Below are positions 8,431 to 17,167 of a DNA stretch of 64,000 nt, one piece after another; the stretch's first letter is position 1; every line of letters begins with the position of its first letter. Location: assembly GCF_026651855.1 (NCBI RefSeq), contig NZ_CP093280.1:2210001-2274000 (forward strand). The letters are read 5' to 3'. The stretch is from Pseudomonas silvicola. Lineage in GTDB: Bacteria > Pseudomonadota > Gammaproteobacteria > Pseudomonadales > Pseudomonadaceae. The notes beneath the pieces are model-generated. The model had not been told where the DNA came from and did not search any database. It saw only the letters and a program-made list of their open reading frames with translations. The position numbers and the translations under genes are program-made.

Positions 8431-9163
8431 GGGGATGGATGATCTGCATCGCCATCCTGATCATCCCCAGCGTGAGGCCTCTTCCAGCCCCTCAAGGTAT
8501 CGCTTGAGGTAGGTGTCGCTGCCACAGGCAAACCCCGCTGCGAGTAACGGCGAGCTGAACTCCTCCAAGGAGTACTCATGCATGAAGCGATTGGCCAACT
8601 GCGAGTGCCAGGAAAGACGGCCCATACTGATCTGCCGAAACCTGCTATTCAAGATCGCCTCATTGAGCCCGGCCTCATCAATGCCTCGCGCTTGGACAAA
8701 GTACAGATGGCTCAAAAATTCGAAGCGTTCGTAAATCAGTTGGGCATCTTGGACACCTGCGAATGTCGGGCCCCATTTTGCGGCATGTACACTGAAAAGT
8801 CGGTTGCAGAGAGGCGTCTTGGTAGTCTTCTCGCCTTCCATTGTTTGCCAGTGCTGATGCAGGCCAGTGGCGGACTCTACGTAGGTCGGGGCCAGCTCTA
8901 TACCCATCGGCATTGGCAATTCACGCCGGTTGATGAGGGCGGAGTCGAAAAGGCGGTGCAGTTCGCTCAAACGGTTTGCACGTGTAAGCCCCACCCCGTA
9001 TCCATAGAGAACCAGGGCTGCTGGATAACACTTTAAACTGAGCCAGTGGACGTACCCGGACGGCTGCTTCTGGGATTCGGCATACAAACCCTTGACGGTA
9101 TCCAGTACCATCTGAAACTCGCCACCTGTACCCCAGCGGCCAAGCGCCGTAAACAGATGAGCC

Positions 9164-9198
9164 AACGGCTCGATCGTGTCCCGGGAAGTGGTGTAACT
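9164..9198. repeat. IS left end: target duplication plus inverted repeat
   Basis: 8-bp duplication AACGGCTC (9164-9171) then the left 27-bp inverted repeat (9172-9198). Partner is at 10526-10560. Confidence 0.9.
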
Positions 9199-10552
9199 GA
9201 ACCAACCGAAGGCGCCCTGTGGGCGAAAGAGGATGGTCATCGTGGTTCTTGGCTAACGTTGAGTTTGCGAAGACCTAACGAGCACCAGGAAAACCACGAT
9301 GACCAAGCCCACTATCGCACTGACCGAGTTGCTTGAGAAAGGGGCAGACGCTGATCTGCTCAAGCAAATGATCCAGTTCGTTGCCCAGCGCATGATGGAG
9401 TTCGACGTCGAAGGCCTGTGCGGTGCCGGCTTCGATGTCAAAAGCGCTGACCGGGTAAACAGCCGCAACGGCTACCGCGATCGCCTTTGGCAAACGCGCG
9501 CTGGCGATGTCGACCTGAAGATTCCCAAACTGCGTCAAGGCAGCTATTTCCCAGGCTTTCTCGAGCCCCGCCGTACTGCCGAGAAGGCCATGGCGGCGGT
9601 GATTCAGGAAGCCTACATCCAAGGCGTATCGACCCGCTCGGTGGACGAACTGGTCAAGGCCATGGGTATGTCCGGCATTTCCAAGAGCCAAGTTTCTCGG
9701 CTTGCTGGCGAGATCGATGAACGCGTACATGCGTTCTTGGATCGCCCACTCGAGGGTGACTGGCCCTATCTCTGGATCGACGCCACCTACGTAAAAGTGC
9801 GGGAGGCCGGCCGTATCGTGTCGGTGGCCGTCATAATCGCCGTGGCCGTGAACACCAACGGTGGGCGCGAGGTGCTGGGCATGCGGGTCGGCCCTTCTGA
9901 GGCCGAACCATTCTGGACGGACTTCCTGCGAAGCCTGATGCGGCGTGGGCTGCGAGGCGTGAAGCTGGTGATCTCGGATGCCCATGAAGGTCTCAAGGCC
10001 GCAGTCTCCAAGGTCTTCCACGCGACGTGGCAGCGCTGCCGCGTTCACTTCATGCGCAATGCCATGGCACATGTCGGCAAAGGCCAACGCACCATGGTGG
10101 CAGCGTTGCTGCGAACGGTATTTGCCCAGGACAACCGCCAGGAATGTCATCAGCAATGGCGCCTGGTGGCAGACCAGTTGCGCGAAAAGTACCCAAAGAT
10201 CGCAGCACTTATGGACGGCTGCGAGGATGAAGTGCTGGCGCACATGGCCTTCCCGAAAGCTCACCGCCAGCAACTGCACAGTACTAACCCGCTGGAACGG
10301 CTGAACGCCGAGATCAAGCGGCGCACTGATGTCGTGGGCATCTTTCCTAACGATCCGGCGATCACCAGGCTGGTCGGTGCGATGTTGCTGGAGCAGAACG
10401 ACGAATGGTGCCTGCAACGGCGTTACATGCAGTTGGAGGCCTTTGAAGCAGTCAGCGATAATCCACAGGCCAAGCTGTCGGCCGTGATCAACTAAACGGC
10501 AAGCTCAGTGGCCAAGGCCTCGATGAGTTACACCACTTCCCGGGACACGATC
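9172..10552 (+). mobile_element. Complete IS256-family insertion sequence (1381 bp)
   Basis: Bounded by 27-bp perfect inverted repeats beginning GATCGTGTCCCGGGAAGTGG (9172-9198 and 10526-10552) and flanked by the 8-bp target duplication AACGGCTC (9164-9171 and 10553-10560). The perfect ends, intact transposase and exact duplication point to a recent, possibly still mobile insertion. It interrupts the SIR2 gene. Confidence 0.95.
9299..10495 (+). CDS. IS256-family transposase
   Basis: 398 aa, the normal size for the Mutator-like IS256 family. DDE residues are visible in [23 protein letters not shown] and [14 protein letters not shown]. The C/H motif of the family is represented by [11 protein letters not shown]. 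Full-length with no internal stop; it fills the element between its inverted repeats. Catalyses copy-out transposition producing 8-bp target duplications, which matches the flanks. Confidence 0.95.
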   Translation: MTKPTIALTELLEKGADADLLKQMIQFVAQRMMEFDVEGLCGAGFDVKSADRVNSRNGYRDRLWQTRAGDVDLKIPKLRQGSYFPGFLEPRRTAEKAMAAVIQEAYIQGVSTRSVDELVKAMGMSGISKSQVSRLAGEIDERVHAFLDRPLEGDWPYLWIDATYVKVREAGRIVSVAVIIAVAVNTNGGREVLGMRVGPSEAEPFWTDFLRSLMRRGLRGVKLVISDAHEGLKAAVSKVFHATWQRCRVHFMRNAMAHVGKGQRTMVAALLRTVFAQDNRQECHQQWRLVADQLREKYPKIAALMDGCEDEVLAHMAFPKAHRQQLHSTNPLERLNAEIKRRTDVVGIFPNDPAITRLVGAMLLEQNDEWCLQRRYMQLEAFEAVSDNPQAKLSAVIN

Positions 10553-10560
10553 AACGGCTC
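10526..10560. repeat. IS right end: inverted repeat plus target duplication
   Basis: Right inverted repeat (10526-10552), identical over 27 bp to the left end in reverse complement, then the second AACGGCTC copy (10553-10560). Confidence 0.9.
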
Positions 10561-11839
10561 CACGGTAGCCTCGAAGCGTAGTACCCACTCTTCGAATGTC
10601 TTGCTCGCCACTGCGCTCTGATCTTCAAAAATTGAAGAAAATTCAGAGATCGTCTGCCGTGCTTGGGTCGTCACCAGATCATCAAGTTGAATGCGATGTT
10701 CCGGTCGGGCCATGAACCGCTTGGCCATGGCTATGGTCAGTTCGATGCCCGAAGGGTTGTATTGGCGGGACTCCTGAATGGTCTCAAGCTTCAGATTCAA
10801 CGCGCTGAAGAAGGTGTCTGCATCGCTCCCGCTCACGACGGTGGCGCGACGGCTTAAGGCCAGTTCCTGCGCGCGTTCTGACAAAGTGCCCCGCGAGAGC
10901 CAATAAGTAGGGTAGCGTCGAGAAGGCGCCCTCAGAAATGCCGCTCGCAGGGCATGATCCCATTCCCCAGACCACCCCGCGATGATCAGGCCAAACTCAT
11001 CGATGATGCGGTCTAACAGAACCTTGTACTCGGCGGGGTAATCGCCCAGCTCAACATCCGTATTGAGGATTCGGGCATCTTTATAGTCGCCGTGAATCTT
11101 GAGGATGTAGCAGTGCGCGTGGGTTAGAGGCTCAGCACCTGCCAGGGTGTCGACGGAGCTCACGATCGTAGGCTCGATGCCGACCTCCCGCAGAGCATTT
11201 TCCATCAACCTATCAAAGTTCGTGGTGACGATAACGCGGACGTAGCCAGCTTTGACCATCGCAGCGATAGCATGATGCGCGCGAGTAGGTACCTTGAGCC
11301 CATCCTCCAGCTCTTGAGCGGTCGGCTCAAGAAAGCCCTGAACGATCGCCCTGCGTTCACTCTGGGTGCCGGCCAGGGTTTCCAGCAACGTGGAATAATT
11401 AGGCTGTTTTCCGCCCGATTGAGCCACATACCAGGCGTGCCAATCTTCCTGTTCCCCCGCCCCTGAGGCGATGCCAGCGCGTTTGACAAGCTCCATGGTG
11501 ATTTCCCAGCCGGTCGGAATGCCTGCTGCGCGAGACACGCCGGAGCCGAGAAGCACTGCATACACGCCCTTGTTCTCGTACATCGAAAAAGCGAGCTGTG
11601 TGGTGGGGTCGCTGGCGGCGCTGATCATTCCTTCATCCTCGGATTCCTTGACTACGCTGGACGCCAAGACGCCCAGCAATATTTTCCTTTGCAATCTACA
11701 TTGTTCCCAGCGCAGCCGGTGCGCGAAGGGCTGTCTATTCGATCATTTGGCGCCTGGCAGGGTATCTTTCGGCCATGGTAGAAACAGATGAATTGCGATC
11801 TGGCAGATCAGGGCCCTGGCCATTGGGAAGGGGGTATTT

Positions 11840-12907
11840 GTGGCAAGCAACGACGTTTTTTGGTTCAAGCTTGGCGAAAATATAGTCGCCAGATTCGATG
11901 AAGCCAATCTCGTAGACTTCAACTGGGATGACTACGTGAAATATGACCAGGGTCTTGAGCTCAAACTCAAAGCCAGGAATGTTTCCTACGAAAGGGGTGA
12001 AGAACGCGATTTCAAGGAATACTCCGAGATTCCTGTCCGGTTAGTCCACTCGAAAGGCGACGCAATCGCCCTCTCGCCGGGGGGCTGGCGCCCACTGGCC
12101 TTCATTCCTAACGGTGCAGTCGTGCTGTTCGATAAAAATGCCCTTGGAACGCTCAACAATCACATTGGTAAGGATGGAAACGCTCAACCACATGCCATCA
12201 GTGTGGTGGTCGATTTTTTCCAAAACAGGGAAATAACAATCGACCCCAAACCCATCCTGCTTGAGGGCAATAACCGGTTCAACAGGCGACTTCCAACACT
12301 TGAAGAGATGCGTACGGAGCTGGCTCACTTCATCACCAAGATGCAGAAACGGACTCCTAACCTGAAAATCAAGGCGACGGACGACTCGCTTCCTCGGTTG
12401 CAACAGGCCAGCGCTGTGTTCTTCCAGGGCCTGGAGGAAATCCTTAAGTTCATCGATGCGGTTTACAAAAAGTACGAGTCTGGCCACAAATTTCCTCAGA
12501 ACCTGGAAGGTTTCAAGGAGGTTTTCGGCTTGGCCAAGGCAGTGGGCGTACAAGGGGTTCATCTGATCTTCGCGGCCATCGTCTTCAAAGCGGTCACGGG
12601 CGACAAGAACAACGCCATTCTAAAGTTGTTGAAGTTCAACAAGCCGAAGTTCATCGAAGACGGCCTGGCATTCAATGGTGCTCTGGATATCTATTCACTC
12701 GTGCTTTTTCTGAGCGAGATCCGCAACCATGGTGGCAATATTTTTTTTGTGACTGCCGATAAAGACCTGATTTATCTGTGGAACGACATGCATGCCTTCA
12801 TGGTGGTGAATGACGAACCGGGGGTTCTTCATTTCGACATGATGTATTTCCTCCCCGGACTCAAGGAAGAGGAAGCGGACGAGCTTAAGGAGCTAATGGG
12901 GGGATGA
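11840..12907 (+). CDS. Orphan protein with PIN-like C-terminal region
   Basis: 355 aa from a GTG at 11840, preceded by the strong ribosome-binding sequence GGGAAGGGGG. No family firmly recognised. The C-terminal third alternates hydrophobic strands and acidic residues (LDIYSLVLFLSEI, then NIFFVTADKDLIYLWNDM), resembling the end of a PIN-type nuclease where an aspartate follows VTxDKD. The central part is helical and lysine-rich. Divergent from the SIR2 gene with a shared 210-bp upstream region. Lysine- and Asn-rich composition differs from the core genes, consistent with transfer. Function not assigned. Confidence 0.6.
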   Translation: MASNDVFWFKLGENIVARFDEANLVDFNWDDYVKYDQGLELKLKARNVSYERGEERDFKEYSEIPVRLVHSKGDAIALSPGGWRPLAFIPNGAVVLFDKNALGTLNNHIGKDGNAQPHAISVVVDFFQNREITIDPKPILLEGNNRFNRRLPTLEEMRTELAHFITKMQKRTPNLKIKATDDSLPRLQQASAVFFQGLEEILKFIDAVYKKYESGHKFPQNLEGFKEVFGLAKAVGVQGVHLIFAAIVFKAVTGDKNNAILKLLKFNKPKFIEDGLAFNGALDIYSLVLFLSEIRNHGGNIFFVTADKDLIYLWNDMHAFMVVNDEPGVLHFDMMYFLPGLKEEEADELKELMGG

Positions 12908-13050
12908 GGGCGAATGCCGACGAGTTTCAAGACGTTGCTCGCGTGCCATTTGGATGCTGCGATCTCAGGGAAGGTTGATGCCCCCAGTGGAGCCTCAGTA
13001 AATGTGGGCATCAGGCGATGGGGCTCGCCCTAACGCTTTGTTACGCGGCG

Positions 13051-13314
13051 TCACCTCTGCTTTCTGGCGGGGGTGCGACCACCCACAATGCCTCTCAGAG
13101 TTATTTCTTCACGTATCTGACCAACAAGATTGGCGATGGAGCGGCTCGACGCCACCTCGACCCGAGTGATCCCTGCAATTGTTAGCAGCAGTTCGTTGGA
13201 GCTGTGCTCGTAGATTTGCACGCTGATTGAGCCGTATGGGAGCAGGCTCCAGACACACCTATCTGGCAAAAATGCCGTTTCGAGTAAGTGTTTCATTTCC
13301 AAGTCTGAAAGCAC
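13051..13314 (-). CDS. DUF1652 family protein
   Basis: About 87 aa from a GTG at 13314 with GAGAGGA upstream; the frame itself opens earlier (13488) but that part looks non-coding. The start LSDLEMKHLLETAFLP and later ITRVEVASSRSIANLVGQIR match the small DUF1652 proteins common in Pseudomonas, whose function is unknown. The C-terminal RGIVGGRTPARKQR tail is basic. Convergence with the orphan gene suggests an independent unit. Confidence 0.7.
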   Translation of the reverse strand: MLSDLEMKHLLETAFLPDRCVWSLLPYGSISVQIYEHSSNELLLTIAGITRVEVASSRSIANLVGQIREEITLRGIVGGRTPARKQR

Positions 13315-13471
13315 TGCCGTCCTCTCCCGGTGGTGAGGTTGTGAGAATCTAGGCCACCGGGGCCAGTATCGGCTTCTACTTTTTTGTAGAAAGCCGAAAA
13401 GTTGCAAAAAAACTAGCCGCTTTATTGCAGGCCACCCGGATGAAGATTCTTTTGGAAATATCAGGGACTTC

Positions 13472-13648
13472 TCGATGGGCCAGTACATCGGGTACGGCCT
13501 CGGGGCGAGCGGGCCCTTCCTTGCCGGTTGGCTTCACGTGATCTGGGGTAACTGGGATGCACCTTTGCTGGTGCTGGTGCTGGTCGCGGCGGCATGCCTG
13601 CAGGTGATCTTCGCTATCCTTGCAGGTCGCGATCGATTGGCCGACTAG
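13472..13648 (+). pseudogene. 3' remnant of a CynX-like MFS transporter
   Basis: In frame with the TAG at 13646-13648, the segment reads GQYIGYGLGASGPFLAGWLH and then a hydrophobic helix ending in LAGRDRLAD. This is the typical last ~55 residues of a cyanate/CynX-family major facilitator. No start codon or upstream transporter sequence exists; the preceding ~80 bp encode unrelated, Lys-rich sequence. It marks a recombination junction inside the island. Confidence 0.65.
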
Positions 13649-13720
13649 CGCACCAGCGTCGCATGATGGCGAGATGCCGTGATAATGTCGCGGCATCTCT
13701 TGAAAAAAAGGATTGTTTCA

Positions 13721-14602
13721 ATGGCGGGTAAAAGAACGCCTTCTACTGAAGTTGTCGCCCCAAAGCTTGAGCTGACCCCCTCTCAGATCGAACGTGGCAT
13801 CCAACGACTTGATAAAAGGCTCGCTGACCTGGAGGCGTTCAACGTCAACGCTCTGGTCAAAGGCCGAAGCCCTGAATTGACAACCTTGGAGTCGGCTATC
13901 ACCGAAACGCTTATTCGCTGTTTTGGAGAGAGCACCTCAGCTTACAAACGCTACGCCAGGGCTGCCAAGATTCGTCACATCTCCATGGCTATTGGTTACG
14001 GCGGGGAGGTGGATTATCGGACACCTACCAAGCAAAACGTGGGCGACTCCGTTGCGTTGCTAAAAGAGGCGAAGAGAGCTCTGAGCGAGGATCTGGTCGA
14101 TCATCAGCACTCTATCGCTAATGTCTCTCAGGTCGATGATACGCAAGCAGCGCCATCGAATCGCGTTTTCGTTGTACATGGGCACGATGAGTCTGCTCTT
14201 CAGGGCCTCGCTCGCTTCCTCGAAAAGCTCGGGTTGGAAGCCATTATTCTTCGCGAACAGGTTGATCAGGGCCGAACGATTATTGAGAAATTCGAAGATA
14301 ACGCAGGCGATGTTGGCTTCGCTGTCGTCCTGTTGACCCCGGACGATGTCGGCAGCGCGGTCGCTGCGAAAGAGCCGAATGCCCGTGCCCGGCAGAACGT
14401 CATTTTTGAGCTTGGCTACTTTTCCGGAAAGCTGGGGAGAGGCAAGGTGTGCCTGCTGCGCAAGGGGAGTGTTGAGATCCCTTCTGATCTTTTCGGTGTC
14501 ATATACACAGACATGGATCCGGCAGAGGGATGGCAGACGAAGCTCGTCAGAGAGCTCAAGGCGGCAGGGCTCAAATTCGACGCGAACCGCTTGTGGGAAT
14601 GA
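13721..14602 (+). CDS. TIR-like (CAP12/PycTIR-type) nucleotide-binding protein
   Basis: 293 aa from the ATG at 13721, chosen because AAGGA lies 8 nt upstream; the frame is open to 13679. The N-terminal ~140 residues are helical and charged (SQIERGIQRLDKRLADLEAF). The C-terminal half is a TIR-like domain: NRVFVVHGHDE, a central LLTPDDVGS and NVIFELGYFSGKLGRGKV, with the conserved glutamate in FELGYF. Relatives act as NAD-cleaving effectors, some activated by cyclic nucleotides. No cyclase gene is adjacent, so it may stand alone. Inferred role: phage defence. Confidence 0.8.
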   Translation: MAGKRTPSTEVVAPKLELTPSQIERGIQRLDKRLADLEAFNVNALVKGRSPELTTLESAITETLIRCFGESTSAYKRYARAAKIRHISMAIGYGGEVDYRTPTKQNVGDSVALLKEAKRALSEDLVDHQHSIANVSQVDDTQAAPSNRVFVVHGHDESALQGLARFLEKLGLEAIILREQVDQGRTIIEKFEDNAGDVGFAVVLLTPDDVGSAVAAKEPNARARQNVIFELGYFSGKLGRGKVCLLRKGSVEIPSDLFGVIYTDMDPAEGWQTKLVRELKAAGLKFDANRLWE

Positions 14603-14612
14603 TTGCTGGACG

Positions 14613-14632
14613 GCCCATCAGGACTGATGGGC
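14613..14632. terminator. Hairpin after TIR gene
   Basis: Perfect 8-bp stem GCCCATCA / TGATGGGC with a 4-nt loop, 11 bp after the TIR-gene stop and before the convergent ImmA/IrrE gene. No T-tract follows. Confidence 0.45.
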
Positions 14633-14712
14633 TATCTGAGACTTCGGGCTTTTGCCTGCCGCCTATTCGGCTGGCTGCAGGCTTGGCCCATCCGCCTTTG
14701 GTCATTGATCCC

Positions 14713-15810
14713 TCAAACCAGTCTCAAGGGGGACTCGGGTGCTTTAAGCAGGAAGCGGGCTTCGACCATCTCCCGGGTAAGCCCACAGGCCTTTAGCGTC
14801 TTTCTCCAACTGGCGTGATCCAGTAAGTCCAGCGCGCGCTGCACGAGGCGAGGTGACTCCATCTCGATCTGATCATCAAGATCTTCCCGACGCGTGAAGC
14901 CCTTACGATTCAAATAGGTAAAACCTGACTTGGCCTGTTCCTGGCTGATGAGATCCAGAGACTGGGCGCGATAGATCAATGCCTTGAAGCTCACCTTCCA
15001 CCTCAGTTTCAGCTCACCCAAGGCATGCCAGTTGAGATACCTGCCTCGCATGGCTGGAAACTCTCCGGCGAAGCTGGCCCTGGGCATCAACAGGGCACTT
15101 GCGAATTGGTTGGCCTGATCTTCTGTGTGCCGGCAGCCCGTTTCCACCCCTTGGTGCATCACTAGATGGCCGAGCTCGTGGGCAATATCGAAACGTTGCC
15201 TGCATGGGTTCTGCTTTGCGGTGTTGCGCACAATCAGTGGCCGCTTGTTGTACAGGGAAAAGGCATCGACGCGGTCATCGGCATCAGCGATGTTGACGAC
15301 CAGAACTCCAATCTTTTCCACAAGTCGGGTCACGTTGGAAAGCGGGCCAAGCCCCAGCTCCTGTTCTCTGCGGAAACGCTCGGCAATCTGCTCAATGGTG
15401 TCAACGCTGGAAACCGGCTCATCATGAGTCCGGAAGCTGACCTCCGGAAACGCGATCTCTTTATCCAGCTCATCAACCAGCAATTCAAACAGCTCAACTT
15501 GCGCTGCAATCGATTTTTTTACCGTCAAGGTTGAGGTACGCACGCTTCGGAAATGGCATTGCTCTAGCTCGACGGAACTACGCCTAGGGGCGAAGAAAAA
15601 CTCCTGAGTTACGCCCAAGGCCTCGCTCAACACTTCTAGTTGGGCGGGAGAGGGAAGGCCATTCACTTCCAACTTGTGAGCGTACTGCCGGGTCACCCCG
15701 AGCAGATCGCCAATGTCTGCAAGCGACCTTCCGGAGGCGCAGCGCGCCAGGCGCAGCTTGTCCGGAGAAAATTCGTCGCCTAACGCAAGCTGCTGTGTTC
15801 TATCGTCCAT
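14713..15810 (-). CDS. XRE-ImmA/IrrE family transcriptional regulator/metallopeptidase
   Basis: 365 aa, full length. The N-terminal XRE HTH covers about residues 15-70 (SLADIGDLLGVTRQYAHKLE). The peptidase domain has HELGH then MHQG, with the later downstream acidic residues, near residues 215-225. Such proteins usually repress a partner gene and are inactivated or cleave a repressor on stress. The start overlaps the end of the upstream unknown gene (15800-15810), so the pair is coupled. A very similar gene, in opposite orientation, is cut by the window start (1-659). Confidence 0.9.
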   Translation of the reverse strand: MDDRTQQLALGDEFSPDKLRLARCASGRSLADIGDLLGVTRQYAHKLEVNGLPSPAQLEVLSEALGVTQEFFFAPRRSSVELEQCHFRSVRTSTLTVKKSIAAQVELFELLVDELDKEIAFPEVSFRTHDEPVSSVDTIEQIAERFRREQELGLGPLSNVTRLVEKIGVLVVNIADADDRVDAFSLYNKRPLIVRNTAKQNPCRQRFDIAHELGHLVMHQGVETGCRHTEDQANQFASALLMPRASFAGEFPAMRGRYLNWHALGELKLRWKVSFKALIYRAQSLDLISQEQAKSGFTYLNRKGFTRREDLDDQIEMESPRLVQRALDLLDHASWRKTLKACGLTREMVEARFLLKAPESPLRLV

Positions 15811-16420
15811 CTACGCTGCCAGGTTCGTCGGGTTTCTTCGTGTCGGCGTCTTTGTTTCTGCGAACCATCAGAGGTTCCTCGATCTCGACTTGAGCAGGCA
15901 AATCACTGGTTCTGACAGGCACACTCGCCTTGTACTCGTGCGTCCAGTAGCAGAGGATATTTTTATTGATGTCAAAACCTACGATTGTGGCCTTGAACTC
16001 AGGGAATTCAAGATCATCGTTCCCATCCACGAACAACCGCCAGGTCGAAACATCAGGGCTGGCTTCAAAGAGACTCAGCTGATGCAGTTCAACTAGGTTG
16101 GCTTTCAGTCGATGCAGCTTTTTAGGAGCATCGGGATCGTCGGTGACAATCTGGAGCAACACGCCATTGACGCTGATGGTGAAGTCCATGGTGCCATTTC
16201 GTAGCTCAAGCCAAGGCAGGGTCAGATCTGCGCCCAGTGTTTTGCACAGGCCCTGCAGACGCCCGTAGAGCAGGGTTGCTCGCGTGTAAGCCGTATCGTG
16301 AGGTGTAGATGCATCAGCCAGCGCCTGATACGCAACTGAGATCACTTCCTGGCAGACCAGATCCAGGTATTCGGGTAGTAATTCGGGTGCGAAATGACTT
16401 GGATGCTGGGTTTCGTGCAT
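15800..16420 (-). CDS. Unknown protein coupled to XRE-ImmA/IrrE
   Basis: About 206 aa from the ATG at 16420 (the frame is open to 16462). No family recognised. The N-terminal half is helical (LPEYLDLVCQEVISVAYQAL); the second half has alternating strands (MDFTISVNGVLLQIVTDD and ATIVGFDINKNILCYWTHEY), and the tail is charged. The stop overlaps the ImmA/IrrE start by 11 bp. Because ImmA/IrrE genes are often paired with a target protein, this is a candidate partner, for example a toxin or cleavable repressor, but nothing in the sequence proves this. Confidence 0.6.
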   Translation of the reverse strand: MHETQHPSHFAPELLPEYLDLVCQEVISVAYQALADASTPHDTAYTRATLLYGRLQGLCKTLGADLTLPWLELRNGTMDFTISVNGVLLQIVTDDPDAPKKLHRLKANLVELHQLSLFEASPDVSTWRLFVDGNDDLEFPEFKATIVGFDINKNILCYWTHEYKASVPVRTSDLPAQVEIEEPLMVRRNKDADTKKPDEPGSVDGR

Positions 16421-16587
16421 CGGTACGACCTCGAAATTTGTGCAAATAAGAGATACTGTCAACCGGCATTTTTGTGCAGAAACTCTGGTTTGTCAACTCA
16501 TCGGTTATGCGTTTTCGGGGGCGCGGAGGGTGATAGTCTTGATGTGGACTTAAGGTTGCGGGCATTGACCATACGCTTGCACTCGAC

Positions 16588-16637
16588 CTGACCAGTGTGC
16601 ATTCATTCTGACCAGCGAATGCGTCGGATTTGACCAG
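16588..16637 (+). repeat. Three short direct repeats (CTGACCAG) in a gene-free stretch
   Basis: CTGACCAG occurs at 16588-16595 and 16608-16615, and TTGACCAG at 16630-16637, spaced 20 and 22 bp. The ~490-bp gap from 16421 to 16908 has no convincing gene. Spaced repeats like these resemble transposase-binding repeats of IS21-type ends or operator sites, but no adjacent transposase is visible. Confidence 0.4.
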
Positions 16638-16908
16638 CATGGTCGTAAGCATTGCCAGCAGAGAACGGCCAGGTGCAGTCACTGAGTACACAGGCAGCTG
16701 AAACCGGAGCAACACCAGTTGCTCTGCGAATCTTGGCATAGACCAGAGGACACCCAAGATGGGTTGCTGCTGGATCTAGATGGCGCACACTTCAAGGACG
16801 GTTAGCCACGCTAACAACCCCCCTGCTTTGACCCGGCATCTGTTTTGATCCGGTGCCAAAGTAGGGCTGGTCATGAAAGCTTTTTGCAAGGCGGTCGGTT
16901 TCGAAACG

Positions 16909-17085
16909 CTATTGGACTGTTGACTCTTTTTCGTCATCCACCGGTTTGTCTGAGCTAACAAGTCGGGCAACGTAGAGGGCTGTGTGCAGACTAGCGGAGT
17001 GGCCCATCTCACGCCTTAGGGCTTCAAGGTCGATCTCGGGCACGGGGAAAGTTCGCAGTCTTGGTTCCGATTTCTTCTTGCTCAT
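16909..17085 (-). CDS. Small hypothetical protein (58 aa)
   Basis: ATG at 17085 is preceded by AAAGGTG with a suitable gap, better than the ATG 9 nt upstream. The peptide is charged (KKKSEPRLRTFPVPEIDLEA, then LRREMGHSAS) and ends in an acidic tail. No family recognised. It lies 82 bp downstream of the recombination operon on the same strand and could be its last gene. Confidence 0.5.
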   Translation of the reverse strand: MSKKKSEPRLRTFPVPEIDLEALRREMGHSASLHTALYVARLVSSDKPVDDEKESTVQ

Positions 17086-17167
17086 TTCTATCACCTTTCT
17101 GGTATTCGTTTATGACGGCTGGAGTGTCAGGAAAACTATGATGCAGGTCGCTCTTTGAAACGGTGGC

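Larger units (their letters stand above)
8461..11628 (-). pseudogene. SIR2-family defence protein gene split by an IS256-family insertion
   Basis: The N-terminal piece (11628 to 10553) carries the sirtuin-like NAD-binding fold: LLGSGVSRAAGIPTGWEI, VIVTTNFDRLMENAL, LKIHGDY and IIAGWSGEWDHAL. At codon GAG-CCG-TT the IS (9172-10552) enters with an 8-bp duplication; deleting the IS and one duplicate rejoins the frame exactly (EP-LAHLFTALGRW) to the C-terminal piece ending at 8461. The repaired protein would be about 592 aa from the ATG at 11628 (the frame opens further to a TTG at 11694). Bacterial SIR2 proteins of this kind deplete NAD during phage infection. The truncated piece still ends in an IS-encoded stop at 10528, so an N-terminal fragment could be made, but the system is probably dead. 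Confidence 0.85.

Noticed and set aside
13376-13696. - strand 106-aa frame
   Set aside because: Overlaps the MFS remnant and DUF1652 upstream DNA; no RBS or recognisable family.
16603-16788. 61-aa - strand frame
   Set aside because: No start/RBS support and unusual composition; treated as empty DNA with repeats.
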